Assembly (NCBI GenBank): GCA_963727535.1
Contig: CAVSGR010000006.1
Location: forward strand, 434,001 to 498,000
Source of the DNA: RBG-16-34-14 sp963727535
GTDB lineage: Bacteria; Bacteroidota; Ignavibacteria; Ignavibacteriales; Ignavibacteriaceae
DNA: 64,000 nt
Direction: 5' to 3'
Shown here: positions 26,259-36,760 of the stretch, in pieces
Numbering within the stretch: position 1 is the first letter of the stretch
Layout of the letters: each line of letters begins with the position of its first letter
Program-made: the position numbers and the translations under genes
The notes under the pieces: model-generated
Told to the model about the DNA's origin: nothing
What the model saw: only the letters and a program-made list of their open reading frames with translations
Databases searched by the model: none

Positions 26259-28850
26259 ATGGGATTTCCCAAATTTATTTGTTCTTTCATACTCTTTCTT
26301 ATGGTTTTGGGGGATACATCTTTTTCACAAATAGTCTTCAAAGAACTGCCCGGATACAAATCGGATTTTTCTGATTCTGTTTTTTTTGATTTGAGTGAAA
26401 CGAGGCATATAATCTCTCTTGATGGGAAATGGATTGTATATTCTGCAAAAGAAAAAGATGCGAAGAAAATTTCAATAAGTGTCCCTTCCGTTTTTAAGGG
26501 AGATGCCGACCTCGTTTTTGAGAAAAGTTTCAATCTTACCAAAGAACAGGTTGCAGATTACAAGTTTAAAATATTTTTTTTAGGACTTAATTATTACGCC
26601 GACATTGTTGTAAACAATATTGTTATTTACAGGCACAGAGGCGGAGCCTATCCTTTTACTGTTGATTTACCAAGAGATATTTTGAATAGTGAAAAAAGTA
26701 ATGTTCTTAGTGTACAACTCTCTTATAAATTAGATTCAGAAAGTACAATCCCCGTTAAGCAAAGATTTCTGTTCCCCGAGAATTATGGAGGTATTATAAG
26801 AGATGTATATCTTCACCTAATACCTAACATCTCCGTAACAGAAACTAACTTTAATTATTCTTCTGATCCGAAATCAAAAAAGGTTTTGTTAAATATTGGC
26901 GCTTTAATTGAGAATAAGGAATTTAAGGATATAACAGACAGTCTTCATAAACCAAAAGATTTTGAGTTGGCGGTTACAGTTTATAATCCCGATATGTCTG
27001 GTTCTGTAAAAAACAAAAAGCAGACTTTCCAACTCAACAAAAATGAGCAGAAAAAATTTACGGATGTTATCGAATTATCAAATCCATCATTATGGTCTCC
27101 CGAGTTACCACAATCTTACCATATAGAAGTCTTACTTACCAGAGGAGATGAATTAATAGATAAAGTAAGAAAAGATATTTCGATATATTTTCTGTCTCCG
27201 GGTGATAATAATCTTACATTAAATAACCAACCATTTGTTTTTAAGGGGACTACCTATGTTCCCTCATTTGGGCAGAATGGTGACCTGGCAACGCTGGATC
27301 AAATGGAAAAAGATATAAAGTTAATTGCTTCAACGGGATTTAACTGTGTAAGATTTGCAAAGTCTGTTCCGAATCCTTACTATCTCAGGTTATGTGAAAA
27401 GTATGGACTGCTTTCTTTTCTGGAAATTCCAATTAGTTCAATCCCTTCAGACCTTGCCTCGAATCCTAATTTTATTACGAGGAGCAAAAATTATTTATCT
27501 GAATTTATTAAAGGATATAAAAATTTCTGGGATTTTACTGCAATCGGTTTAGGAAGTTCATATCTTCCTGATTTAGATGAACACCGTACATTACTTGAAG
27601 CTTTGGAAAGTGTGGCAAAGAAAGAAAAAGGTTTACTTACTTATGCTTCATTCGCCGGATTCGATCTTCCTTTTAATAACGATCTTGATTTATATGGAGT
27701 CGAGCTTGTTAACAATTCATTAGATAATGATACGACACAACTCAATTTACTATCGAAAAAACTTGATAATGGCAGAGTGTTTATTAGTGAAGCAACTTAT
27801 TTTGTAAATGCCGGAAACACAAGCGGATATGTTAACGATTATTCTTACGAAGCACAGGCAAAATATTTTGAGGATTTTATCGATACTTTTTCCAAAACTA
27901 ACGCAGTTGGATATTTTATTAATTCTATGTTCGATTACAGGGGCGATTATAAGTCATTTCTTTCCGGCTATGATGAAAATAATATTTATAGGATTGGACT
28001 TATTGATGAAGACAGGAAAACAGAACATCTTAGCTTCAAAGTTGTAAAATCAAAATTAAAGAATACTGAAAGAGTAACTATACCGATCGGAAGCAAGCAT
28101 GATAAAGCTCCGGTTATTTTTATTGTAATCGGTCTTGTACTGGCATTGATAATTGGAATACTTGTTAACTCAGGAAGAAAATTCAGAGAAGATATTTCGC
28201 GTGCGCTGTTCCGTCCATATAATTTTTTTGCTGATATTAGAGATCAGAGAATTATATCAAGCTATCATAGTACAATAATGGGATTTGTCATAGCAGTTGT
28301 AATGGGACTTATGGTTAGCTCTCTTCTTTATTTTCTTAGAGATAATATTGTATTTGAAAAAATAATACTTTCTTTCGGAAGTGTTTGGTTAACCGGAATA
28401 ATAAGTTATCTTGCATGGAATCCGTTTGCCACAATATTATGGCTAAGCATTTCTTTTTGCGTGGTGCTAATTTTAGTAATACTTGTAATAAGATTTGCAT
28501 CACTTTTTATAAAGAACAGGGTTTATTTTAGCAGCATTTACTTTGCCGTTGTTTGGGCTTTTTTACCTTTTGTTTTACTTATCCCGGTCGGCATTATACT
28601 TTATCGTCTCCTCGCTGCAGATGTAGCGAATGTTTATATTTATATTGGGCTTATATTATTTGCGGTATGGGTCTTTTACCGTTTAATGAAGGGCATTTAT
28701 GTTATTTTTGATGTGGCTTCGGGAAGCGTTTATCTATACAGTATTGTAATTGTCGTATTTATTTTAACTTCCGCAGTTTTATATTATGAATTCAAAAATT
28801 CTCTTGTTGATTACCTTCTACTGACACTTAGGCAATATAAAATTTTTTAG
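26259..28850 (+). CDS. GH2-like secreted domain fused to polytopic membrane domain
   Basis: 863 residues. A signal peptide (about 1-23) leads into a glycoside hydrolase family 2 arrangement: jelly-roll sugar-binding part (YYADIVVNN..IYRHRGGAYPF), Ig-like middle, and a TIM barrel beginning NNQPFVFKGTTYVPSFG near 325. The usual acid/base motif (..GNE) is replaced by IGLGSSY near 429, while a nucleophile-like VFISEATY remains near 509, so hydrolase activity is doubtful. From about 614 come seven or so hydrophobic helices, with RALFRPYNFFADIRDQR recalling Yip1-type domains. It ends 9 bases before smc. A membrane-anchored carbohydrate-binding role is inference. Confidence 0.75.
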   Translation: MGFPKFICSFILFLMVLGDTSFSQIVFKELPGYKSDFSDSVFFDLSETRHIISLDGKWIVYSAKEKDAKKISISVPSVFKGDADLVFEKSFNLTKEQVADYKFKIFFLGLNYYADIVVNNIVIYRHRGGAYPFTVDLPRDILNSEKSNVLSVQLSYKLDSESTIPVKQRFLFPENYGGIIRDVYLHLIPNISVTETNFNYSSDPKSKKVLLNIGALIENKEFKDITDSLHKPKDFELAVTVYNPDMSGSVKNKKQTFQLNKNEQKKFTDVIELSNPSLWSPELPQSYHIEVLLTRGDELIDKVRKDISIYFLSPGDNNLTLNNQPFVFKGTTYVPSFGQNGDLATLDQMEKDIKLIASTGFNCVRFAKSVPNPYYLRLCEKYGLLSFLEIPISSIPSDLASNPNFITRSKNYLSEFIKGYKNFWDFTAIGLGSSYLPDLDEHRTLLEALESVAKKEKGLLTYASFAGFDLPFNNDLDLYGVELVNNSLDNDTTQLNLLSKKLDNGRVFISEATYFVNAGNTSGYVNDYSYEAQAKYFEDFIDTFSKTNAVGYFINSMFDYRGDYKSFLSGYDENNIYRIGLIDEDRKTEHLSFKVVKSKLKNTERVTIPIGSKHDKAPVIFIVIGLVLALIIGILVNSGRKFREDISRALFRPYNFFADIRDQRIISSYHSTIMGFVIAVVMGLMVSSLLYFLRDNIVFEKIILSFGSVWLTGIISYLAWNPFATILWLSISFCVVLILVILVIRFASLFIKNRVYFSSIYFAVVWAFLPFVLLIPVGIILYRLLAADVANVYIYIGLILFAVWVFYRLMKGIYVIFDVASGSVYLYSIVIVVFILTSAVLYYEFKNSLVDYLLLTLRQYKIF

Positions 28851-28859
28851 CAGGTAACA

Positions 28860-31800
28860 ATGTATCTATCCAAACTTGAAATATTCGGGTTTAAATCTTT
28901 TGCACAAAAGACCGCTATACATTTTAACGAGGGAATAACTTCTGTTGTCGGTCCGAATGGATGTGGTAAAACCAATATAGTAGATGCAATACGCTGGTGT
29001 CTTGGTGAACAAAAAAGTGCGGCGTTAAGAAGTGATAAAATGGAGAACGTTATTTTTAACGGAACTGCGGACAAAAAACCGATGGGAATGTCGGAGGTTT
29101 CACTTACCATACAAAATACAAAAGGCATTCTTCCAACCGAATATTCCGAGGTGACAATTACGAGAAGGATATTTCGCTCAGGCGAAAGCGAATATCTTTT
29201 AAACAAGAATATCTGCCGTCTTAAAGACATTACAAATCTTTTTATGGATACAGGAATCGGGGCTAATGCTTATTCTGTAATCGAGCTGAAAATGGTTGAA
29301 ACAATCCTCAGCAATAAAGCAGAGGAAAGAAGAGTAATGTTTGAAGAAGCAGCTGGAGTCAATAAATATAAGCTGAGAAGAAGACTTGCATTAAGAAAAC
29401 TTGAAGAAGTGAAATCCGATTTAACAAGAGTAAATGATATTGTTACGGAAGTTGAAAAGAAAGTAAACTCTCTCGAGCGCCAGGCAAAAAGAGCAGATAA
29501 ATATAATAAGTTGTCCCTTACTTTAAGAGAACAGGAACTTGATCTTTCTGAAAGGGAATTGGCTTTATTCAATAAAGAAAAGAATTCTTCACGCGAAAAG
29601 AAAGAAGAAAATTTGTCTGCCAAAATTAGAATTGAATCGAAGTTATTTGAATCCGAAGACAGGATGAAAGATGTAAAGGCACACCTTGCAGAAGCCGAAG
29701 CAAAATTAAGACTTAAACGTGATGAGGTAACTCAACAGAGAGAAAAAATATTCAATCTGCAAAGACAAATTTCTGTTACTGAAGAAAAGAGGAAGTCACT
29801 CGAAGAAAATGTTGTAAGATACAAGCAGGAACTTGAGGAATTAAAAACAAGACTTGAAAAATCCGGGAAGACAATTGAAGAAAGTTCTGCTGTAATTGTG
29901 AAGATTCAAAATGAAATTAACTTAAAAAATGCCAATGTAAATAATTTTGAAGATGAGGTTAAAGAACTCAAGATAAAACTCGATGCAAAAAGAGGAGAAG
30001 TAAAAGCTCATAACCAGATTCTTGTCGAACAAGTTAAGGATATAGCGAATAAGGAAAATGAACTTGCAAACCTTGAGAAGCAGATTGAGTTAAAGAACGA
30101 TACGATCAACAAAGCTAATAAAAAAATAGAAACTCTTACCAGCAACATTGCCAAAACAGTAGGGTTTATCGGAGAGTTAAATGATGAAAAAACAAAAACC
30201 GAAACAGAGTTGGCAGATTCAGAAAAAGAATATTTAAGACAGCAGAAAGAAAAAGAGGACCTGGAAAAAGAATTAAGCGGCTTAAAAGAAAAAGAGTTTG
30301 ATCTAAAAACTGTTATTAATGGATTAATAGATAAAATTGGATTTATTCAGACTCTCATTGATAATCTCGAGGATATATCAAACGGTGCAAAAGCTTTGCT
30401 TGAAAATAAAGAATGGACACAAAACGGAAGTACGCTTCTCGCCTATGCCGGAAATACTTCTGACGAATATAAATTTGCAATTGAAGCGGCGCTAAAAAAT
30501 AGTTTGAACAATGTTCTCGTTGATTCTTTCGATGAGTTAAAAAGGGCAATCAAATACCTCAAAGAAAATAATATTGGTAAAGCAGGATTTTATTTAACTG
30601 AGAACGGAACTTCAGAAAAAACAGGATTTCTTGAAAGTCTTCAGAACTACTTCGTGAAAAGAAGTGGCAAGAAATTATCGAAAGAAAATGATTTTATTTG
30701 CTGGGCAAAAGATGTTGTAAAGACCGAAAAGAAATGGGAATCATTCTTTAATAAAATTCTTATCAGAACTGCAATTGTGGATTCCCTTGATTCTGCTTTT
30801 GTGCTGAGCCAAAAATACAAAACTTTTAATTTTTCTACTCCCGAAGGCGATTACCTAGAAAGTTCAGGTATTATAGAAGGTGGTTCATTATCTAAAGGAA
30901 GTACTTCTCTCTTTGGAAGAAAACAATATCTGGATAAAATAAAAACAGAACTTCCGGAACGTGAGAAAGAACTCGAAAAATTGCAAGAGGGTATTAAAGA
31001 AATAGAAGATAAAATTGATAGTATTGACCTGAAAGTTTTATCAGAAGAAGGAAGAATGCTTGTTAATGATCTTGCAAATATTGAAAAACAGATTGCTCAG
31101 TTCGAGTTTGAAAAGAAAAAATCTTCCGATGAAATTGAAAAGATCAGGCAGGACATGCACGAGTTTGCTGCGGAATCGAACGGGATTGATAACGAAAGAA
31201 TAGTAATGAGCGAAGATCTTTCTTACCTGAAAGAGAAAATGGAAGAGAATGAAAAAAGAAGAGAGATTGTAGATAACGAATTTAAATCTATTGAGGAAGA
31301 ATTTAACCTGGCAGTAACAGGATTAAATAATCTTAACCTGGAAATTGAGAGGCTTCTTGGTGAAAAGAGAAATACTGAAAACACGATAGAACGTGCAAAA
31401 GAAAATATCGAAACAATAAACAATACGATTGAAAAAAGAGAAAATGATATTGGAAGTTTTTCTAAAGAGGCGACTTCACTAACTGTCGAAATAAGTTCGG
31501 GAGAATCCGCAAAAGCAGAACTTGAAGAAGTAAAGAAACAACTTCTTGTGGAAGAAGAAACAATTGAAGTCGAGTATAATGAAATTAAAATCAAGATAAG
31601 CAATATTGAAGGCGAACAAAATAATTTAAGAAAAGAGAGAGAAGAAATTCTCGACGCAATTCATTCTTATGAGATGAAGTTAAATGAGTTAGGAATAAAA
31701 ATAGGAAACCTGAAAGATCATATTAAGGAATCTTATTCACTTACTCTTGAAGAAAAAATATTCGAAGATCTTGATACTTTTGATTTTGCTCTGAGAACCG

Positions 31801-32453
31801 AAGAAGTAAATACTTTAAAAACCCAGATAAAAAATCTTGGTCCGATTAATTTACTTGCTTACTCGGAGTTTGAAGAAGAGAAGGAACGTTTTGATTTCCT
31901 TTCAAAACAAAGAGATGATCTTCTTCAATCTGAAACAGATATTGTGAAGACCATCGAAGAAATAAACATTACTGCTCAATCGCTTTTTATGGAAACATTT
32001 GACAAAATAAGAGATAACTTTATCAGGGTTTTCAGGAGTCTATTTAATCCCGGCGATGAAGCAGATTTGAGACTTGAAGATAATGTCGATCCGCTTGAAG
32101 CAAAAATTGAAATTATTGCAAAACCAAAAGGTAAGCGCCCGACTTCAATTGAACTTCTTTCGGGAGGAGAAAAAACTTTAACGGCTATTGCGCTTTTGTT
32201 TTCAATTTATCTTGTAAAGCCAAGTCCTTTCTGTGTTCTCGATGAAATCGATGCTCCACTTGACGACGCTAATATTGACAGGTTCACAAAAATAATTAAG
32301 GACTTTAGTAAGGATACACAGTTTGTTGTTGTAACTCACAATAAGCGAACAATGGAAGCTGCCGATACTTTGTATGGTGTTACTATGCAGGAGGAAGGCA
32401 TTTCGAAACTTGTTGCTGTTAGGTTTAATGAAGATTTAATGGTCGCTTCCTGA
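28860..32453 (+). CDS. smc: Chromosome segregation protein SMC
   Basis: 1197 residues, normal for SMC. Walker A VGPNGCGKTNIVDAIRW at 30-46, two long coiled coils (about 170-500 and 690-1010) around a hinge near 520-680, and the C-terminal ABC signature LLSGGEKTLTAIAL with Walker B FCVLDEIDAPLDDAN. Dimers condense and segregate chromosomes together with ScpAB, whose genes are not in the window. Intact frame throughout. It starts 9 bases after the GH2-like gene and is followed at 14 bases by a HAD phosphatase. Confidence 0.97.
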   Translation: MYLSKLEIFGFKSFAQKTAIHFNEGITSVVGPNGCGKTNIVDAIRWCLGEQKSAALRSDKMENVIFNGTADKKPMGMSEVSLTIQNTKGILPTEYSEVTITRRIFRSGESEYLLNKNICRLKDITNLFMDTGIGANAYSVIELKMVETILSNKAEERRVMFEEAAGVNKYKLRRRLALRKLEEVKSDLTRVNDIVTEVEKKVNSLERQAKRADKYNKLSLTLREQELDLSERELALFNKEKNSSREKKEENLSAKIRIESKLFESEDRMKDVKAHLAEAEAKLRLKRDEVTQQREKIFNLQRQISVTEEKRKSLEENVVRYKQELEELKTRLEKSGKTIEESSAVIVKIQNEINLKNANVNNFEDEVKELKIKLDAKRGEVKAHNQILVEQVKDIANKENELANLEKQIELKNDTINKANKKIETLTSNIAKTVGFIGELNDEKTKTETELADSEKEYLRQQKEKEDLEKELSGLKEKEFDLKTVINGLIDKIGFIQTLIDNLEDISNGAKALLENKEWTQNGSTLLAYAGNTSDEYKFAIEAALKNSLNNVLVDSFDELKRAIKYLKENNIGKAGFYLTENGTSEKTGFLESLQNYFVKRSGKKLSKENDFICWAKDVVKTEKKWESFFNKILIRTAIVDSLDSAFVLSQKYKTFNFSTPEGDYLESSGIIEGGSLSKGSTSLFGRKQYLDKIKTELPEREKELEKLQEGIKEIEDKIDSIDLKVLSEEGRMLVNDLANIEKQIAQFEFEKKKSSDEIEKIRQDMHEFAAESNGIDNERIVMSEDLSYLKEKMEENEKRREIVDNEFKSIEEEFNLAVTGLNNLNLEIERLLGEKRNTENTIERAKENIETINNTIEKRENDIGSFSKEATSLTVEISSGESAKAELEEVKKQLLVEEETIEVEYNEIKIKISNIEGEQNNLRKEREEILDAIHSYEMKLNELGIKIGNLKDHIKESYSLTLEEKIFEDLDTFDFALRTEEVNTLKTQIKNLGPINLLAYSEFEEEKERFDFLSKQRDDLLQSETDIVKTIEEINITAQSLFMETFDKIRDNFIRVFRSLFNPGDEADLRLEDNVDPLEAKIEIIAKPKGKRPTSIELLSGGEKTLTAIALLFSIYLVKPSPFCVLDEIDAPLDDANIDRFTKIIKDFSKDTQFVVVTHNKRTMEAADTLYGVTMQEEGISKLVAVRFNEDLMVAS

Positions 32454-32467
32454 CAATCCTTTTGAGT

Positions 32468-33181
32468 ATGAAAAAAGAATTTAAAATATTTATAGACTTT
32501 GATGGAACAATTACAACTACAGATGTTGGAGAAGCAATCTTTCGTCAGTTTGGAAATGCAGAAAAAGTAAATATCATTATTGAAAATCTACTGAACGACA
32601 AAATCTCTGCAAGAGATAGCTGGATTGAATTATGTAATAGTGTAGAAAATATTACCAAGAAAGAATTGAATGATTTTATAGATCAGATTGAAATAGATTC
32701 AACGTTTACGGATTTTATAAGTTTTTGCAGAAAAAATGAAATCGATCATTACATACTTAGCGACGGCTTTGATTATTATCTTAAAAGAATTCTGACTCGT
32801 GAAAATATTGATACAGAATACTTTGCCAATGCTTTATCAGTTTCAGATAATAAATTAATTCCATCTTTTCCTTATCTCGATTTTGATTTTTCGAGCTCTG
32901 CTAATTGTAAGAGGAATCATATTATTAATAATAGCAGCGATGATGATTATACTGTTTTTATCGGTGATGGAAATTCGGACAAATACACTGTCCAATATTG
33001 TGATTTTGTCTTTGCAAAAGATGATTTGTTAAAATTTTGTGAGAAAGAACGAATATCTTATTTCCCTTTTAATAATTTTGATGATGTAAAACAGATAATG
33101 ATAAAACTTCTTGTAAAGAAGAGATTAAAGAAACGCCACCAGGCGGAATTGAAAAGACGCGAAGCTTATATCCAGGAATAA
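32468..33181 (+). CDS. HAD-superfamily phosphatase, MtnX/SerB-like
   Basis: 237 residues from the ATG at 32468; a TTG two codons earlier is in frame. Motif I FIDFDGTITTTD has both catalytic aspartates, motif II is ILSDGFDYYL, and motif III/IV is VFIGDGNSDKYT. This pattern belongs to the MtnX/PSP-like HAD group (2-hydroxy-3-keto-5-methylthiopentenyl-1-phosphate phosphatase and relatives). No methionine-salvage genes are near, so the substrate is open. Follows smc by 14 bases. Confidence 0.8.
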   Translation: MKKEFKIFIDFDGTITTTDVGEAIFRQFGNAEKVNIIIENLLNDKISARDSWIELCNSVENITKKELNDFIDQIEIDSTFTDFISFCRKNEIDHYILSDGFDYYLKRILTRENIDTEYFANALSVSDNKLIPSFPYLDFDFSSSANCKRNHIINNSSDDDYTVFIGDGNSDKYTVQYCDFVFAKDDLLKFCEKERISYFPFNNFDDVKQIMIKLLVKKRLKKRHQAELKRREAYIQE

Positions 33182-33190
33182 CTCAACTAT

Positions 33191-33784
33191 ATGAACAGCA
33201 AGTCATTATCCAATTTATTTTTTAAGTACAGGAGTTATACACCGCTTCCGTTTATAATTATTATGTTGATTTATGAAAACGCAAATATCTGGAGCCTGAT
33301 AGTAGGTTTTATAATTGTAATAATCGGTGAATCAATAAGACTCTGGGGTGTAAGCTGGGCAGGGAGTGAAACAAGAACGACTGATAAGCCGGGAGGAAGT
33401 TATCTTGTTATAAGCGGACCTTTTGCTCATTTGCGCAACCCGCTTTACTTAGGCAACATATTAATTTATGCGGCAATTGGAATAATGTCTTTTGCTATTT
33501 TTCCTTATCTGCAGATTTTTGCCCTGGCTTTTTTCTTTGTTCAATATTATTTCATAATAAAAAGCGAAGAGGAATTTCTTATAAAAGAATATGGTGATCA
33601 GTATAAAGAATATTCCGCAAATGTACGCCGGTTTATACCAAGGATTACTTCTTATAGAGTTGCCGGTTTGCCTCAGCCTTCATTCAAACTTAACGCAGGG
33701 TTCAGATCAGAAAGAAGAACTTTACAGGCAATAAGTATTATTGTGATAACAATTTTTCTTCTCTGGTTTATAGGAAGGGCGTGA
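33191..33784 (+). CDS. Isoprenylcysteine carboxyl methyltransferase-like membrane protein
   Basis: 197 residues with about five membrane helices. The SGPFAHLRNPLYLGN motif and EEEFLIKEYGDQYKEYSANVRRFIP near residues 130-155 are the signature of the ICMT/PEMT-like family of membrane methyltransferases. The bacterial members have mostly unknown substrates, probably lipids. It lies 9 bases after the HAD gene and ahead of the lipid A genes, and may share their transcript. Confidence 0.8.
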   Translation: MNSKSLSNLFFKYRSYTPLPFIIIMLIYENANIWSLIVGFIIVIIGESIRLWGVSWAGSETRTTDKPGGSYLVISGPFAHLRNPLYLGNILIYAAIGIMSFAIFPYLQIFALAFFFVQYYFIIKSEEEFLIKEYGDQYKEYSANVRRFIPRITSYRVAGLPQPSFKLNAGFRSERRTLQAISIIVITIFLLWFIGRA

Positions 33785-33832
33785 TTGTATGAGTGCATGG
33801 ATGCATGAAAATCTTTTCTTTCAGAAATTTTG

Positions 33833-34978
33833 ATGGAAGGGAATGAACAAAATATTATGATAATTGCCGGTGAAGTTTCGGGAGATTTACTTGGCGGAGA
33901 GCTTTCCACAGAACTGATGCAGCTTGATAATAATATTAAGCTCTTCGGAATCGGTGGAGAAAAAATGAAACAAGCCGGCGTTGAAATTATTTGTCATATA
34001 AACAGACTTGCGTTTCTCGGCTTTGCAGAAGTTGTTCGGCATATCCCTTTTGTAAAGAAAGTACAAGGTGATCTTAAGAAAGTGATAAAAGAAAAAAATA
34101 TTAAACATGTTATTATGATAGATTATCCAGGTTTCAATCTTAATTTTGCCGCTAAGATAAAACCGCTGGGAGTCAAAATTCTTTATTATGTTTCTCCGCA
34201 GATTTGGGCATGGGGAATAGGAAGAATAAAGAAAATTAAACATCTCGTAAAAAAAATGTTTGTTGTTTTTCCCTTTGAAGAAAAAATTTATCAGGATGCC
34301 GGAGTTGATGTTGAATTTGTCGGCCATCCCTTGCTTGATAGAATAAGCAAGTACCAATATTTATCAAAAGAAGAATTTCTTAAAAAGTATAATCTGGATC
34401 CTGCAAAGAATATTTTACTTATTCTGCCGGGAAGCAGGAAATTTGAAGTTGAGAAGATTTTCCCTGCCTGCATAAAAGCAGCTTTAAAATTAAAAAAAGA
34501 GTTTGATCTTCAAATTATTGTGGCAGGAGCTTCAAATATTGATGAAAAATTGTTTGATGAAATTTCTCCATTTAGTGAATACAAAGTAATTAAAGACAGA
34601 AATTATGAACTGATGAAATATTCTAAGGTTGGACTAATTAAATCCGGCACATCAACTTTAGAATCGGGTTTATTCGGTTTGCCGATGGTGATTGTTTATA
34701 AGACAAGTTCGCTTACATATTTTATCAGTAAAAGTCTTGTCAGACTTAAAAGCATTGGAATGGCAAATATAATTTTAGGTGAGAATGTTGTGCCGGAATT
34801 AATTCAGCATAATGTTAACCCGGAATCAATATACAACGAAGTTAAAAAATTATTATCAGATAATTTTTTGCTTGATTCAATTAAAAGAAAACTTTTGACG
34901 ATTAAGAACAAACTAGGAAATGAAGGAGCTGCAAAAAGAACAGCTCAGTCAATTTATTCTTTATTAAATGAAGGCTAG
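33833..34978 (+). CDS. lpxB: Lipid-A-disaccharide synthase
   Basis: 381 residues from the ATG at 33833. GT19 enzyme joining UDP-diacylglucosamine and lipid X. N-terminal IIAGEVSGDLLGGELS with the conserved SGD, GIGGEKMKQAGVE, YYVSPQIWAWG in the middle and the C-terminal ..KSGTSTLESGLFGLPMVIVYK UDP-binding region. The last 11 bases overlap the next gene (acyltransferase), and lpxK follows, giving a compact lipid A cluster. Confidence 0.95.
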   Translation: MEGNEQNIMIIAGEVSGDLLGGELSTELMQLDNNIKLFGIGGEKMKQAGVEIICHINRLAFLGFAEVVRHIPFVKKVQGDLKKVIKEKNIKHVIMIDYPGFNLNFAAKIKPLGVKILYYVSPQIWAWGIGRIKKIKHLVKKMFVVFPFEEKIYQDAGVDVEFVGHPLLDRISKYQYLSKEEFLKKYNLDPAKNILLILPGSRKFEVEKIFPACIKAALKLKKEFDLQIIVAGASNIDEKLFDEISPFSEYKVIKDRNYELMKYSKVGLIKSGTSTLESGLFGLPMVIVYKTSSLTYFISKSLVRLKSIGMANIILGENVVPELIQHNVNPESIYNEVKKLLSDNFLLDSIKRKLLTIKNKLGNEGAAKRTAQSIYSLLNEG

Positions 34979-35624
34979 AAAGTTAAGACAGGATTTTCTT
35001 CGTTTAATCGGGCAGTATATAATTAGTATAGCCGTAAGTGTTCTTTGTAAAACTTTAAGAGTTACTGTAACAAACAGTGAGACTTTGGAGCAATTGGCAA
35101 AAGAAAATAAAAATTTCATCTTTGCTTTCTGGCATGGTACCATGCTGCTTCCATGGCATTTAAACAGGAATAAGAATGTTGCGGCTTTAACAAGCAAAAG
35201 TAAAGATGGTGATTTACTTGCGAGGCTTTTAAAAAGCTGGAACTACCAGGTTATCAGAGGCTCGAGTTCATCGGGAGGTGAAATAGCCCTGGGAATTATG
35301 GTAGATTATGCAAGGAATAAAAACTCAGTTGCAATAACACCGGATGGTCCAAGAGGTCCGGCAAAAAAACTTAAAGCCGGTGCGGTTGTTACGGCAAAGA
35401 AAAGTGGTTTACCTTTGGTTCTTATTGGTGTTGGTTATAACAAAAAGAGAGTACTCAGAAACTGGGACAGTTTCCAGATACCTGCATTTTTTTCTAAAGC
35501 AAATGCTATTTATTCTGAGCCAATTATTATAGATAAAAATCTTGATTACGAAGCAACTTCGGAAATGATAAATATGTGCGAAGCAAAATTGAATGAACTT
35601 CAGGTTAAGGCAGAAAGATTTTAA
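34968..35624 (+). CDS. DUF374-type lysophospholipid acyltransferase family protein
   Basis: 218 residues overlapping the end of lpxB. FAFWHGTMLLPW holds the catalytic histidine block, RGSSSSGGEIALG and VAITPDGPRGPAKKLKAGAV are the acyltransferase substrate-binding motifs typical of DUF374. An N-terminal hydrophobic helix probably anchors it to the inner membrane. Between lpxB and lpxK it presumably acylates lipid A or a precursor, in the role of LpxL/LpxM, although DUF374 is a separate subfamily. Acyl donor and site unknown. Confidence 0.82.
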   Translation: MKARKLRQDFLRLIGQYIISIAVSVLCKTLRVTVTNSETLEQLAKENKNFIFAFWHGTMLLPWHLNRNKNVAALTSKSKDGDLLARLLKSWNYQVIRGSSSSGGEIALGIMVDYARNKNSVAITPDGPRGPAKKLKAGAVVTAKKSGLPLVLIGVGYNKKRVLRNWDSFQIPAFFSKANAIYSEPIIIDKNLDYEATSEMINMCEAKLNELQVKAERF

Positions 35625-35660
35625 GCTTGCAATAATGCGGGCTGTAAACAAATATGTTTG

Positions 35661-36704
35661 ATGTACTTTTTAAGAATTATATCGTTTCCTTTTGTTGCGG
35701 TTTATTTTCTTGTAATAAGGATTAGAAACTTGTTCTTTGATAAGAATGTTTTTAGCAGTAAACGTGTCGACGCAAAGGTTATATCTGTTGGCAATATAAC
35801 AACCGGCGGTTCCGGCAAAACGCCTTTAGTTATATTTTTAGCCGGCTTTTTGAAGCAGGAAAAGAAAAAAGTCGGTGTGTTAAGCAGAGGCTACGGGCGT
35901 AGAACATCAGGTTATAAACTTGTTGCTGACGGTAAAAAAATCTTTGCTTCAGTTGATGAAGCAGGGGATGAAATCTTTTATACAGTAAATGAATGTAAAA
36001 TTCCTGCGGCCGTATCTGAAAACAGGTATGAAGGTGCTGAGAGATTGATTAAAGAGACCGGTATTAATACTGTTCTGCTTGATGATGGATTTCAACACAG
36101 ATGGATTCACAGAGACATTGATATTTTAATATTTGAGCAAAAATTTTTGAACGAGTCTGTTTTCCCGAATCATATTTTGCTTCCGACAGGAAATTTGAGA
36201 GAACCTTTTGATTCTGTTAAAAGGGCAAATGTAATTATCATAAACCGGAAATTTTCCTCGAAAACAGAAATTCCGAATCAGCTAAAAGAATATTTTGAAA
36301 AGAAGGAAGTGTTTACTGCTTATTATAAGACGATCGGGTTTGTAGATATGAAGAGGAAAACAGAATATGGAATAGAAGAATTTCAGGAGCAGAAAAGCCT
36401 GGTGGTTGCCGGTATTGCAAATCCTTTTTCTTTCGTAAATATATTAAACCAGGCGAAGGTTGATACACAGAACAAAATAATATTTGTAGATCACAAGGAT
36501 TATTCAATAAAGGATATTCAAAAAATCAGGAAAGAATTTTATGCAACAAATTCTCATTCGGTTGTAACAACACAAAAAGATTCAGTTAAGCTGATGGAAT
36601 TTGCAAAAGAACTAGACGACATAGATATTTTTTATCTTAAAATTGAACTTAAACTTGATGAAGAAGAAAGATTCAAAGAATTTATTCTAAATAATTTGAA
36701 TTGA
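35661..36704 (+). CDS. lpxK: Tetraacyldisaccharide 4'-kinase
   Basis: 347 residues from the ATG at 35661 (a TTG precedes it in frame). Phosphorylates the lipid A disaccharide at the 4' position on the inner-membrane face. N-terminal membrane helix (FLRIISFPFVAVYFLVI), P-loop SVGNITTGGSGKTPLVIFL near 46-64, and LLDDGFQHR, the catalytic D-D-G-F-Q-H motif. The gene ends the lpxB-acyltransferase-lpxK run. Confidence 0.95.
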   Translation: MYFLRIISFPFVAVYFLVIRIRNLFFDKNVFSSKRVDAKVISVGNITTGGSGKTPLVIFLAGFLKQEKKKVGVLSRGYGRRTSGYKLVADGKKIFASVDEAGDEIFYTVNECKIPAAVSENRYEGAERLIKETGINTVLLDDGFQHRWIHRDIDILIFEQKFLNESVFPNHILLPTGNLREPFDSVKRANVIIINRKFSSKTEIPNQLKEYFEKKEVFTAYYKTIGFVDMKRKTEYGIEEFQEQKSLVVAGIANPFSFVNILNQAKVDTQNKIIFVDHKDYSIKDIQKIRKEFYATNSHSVVTTQKDSVKLMEFAKELDDIDIFYLKIELKLDEEERFKEFILNNLN

Positions 36705-36760
36705 TAAACGATGTCATCAAAAAACTATACTAAACACAAAGATCGGAGGATGATTAAATA

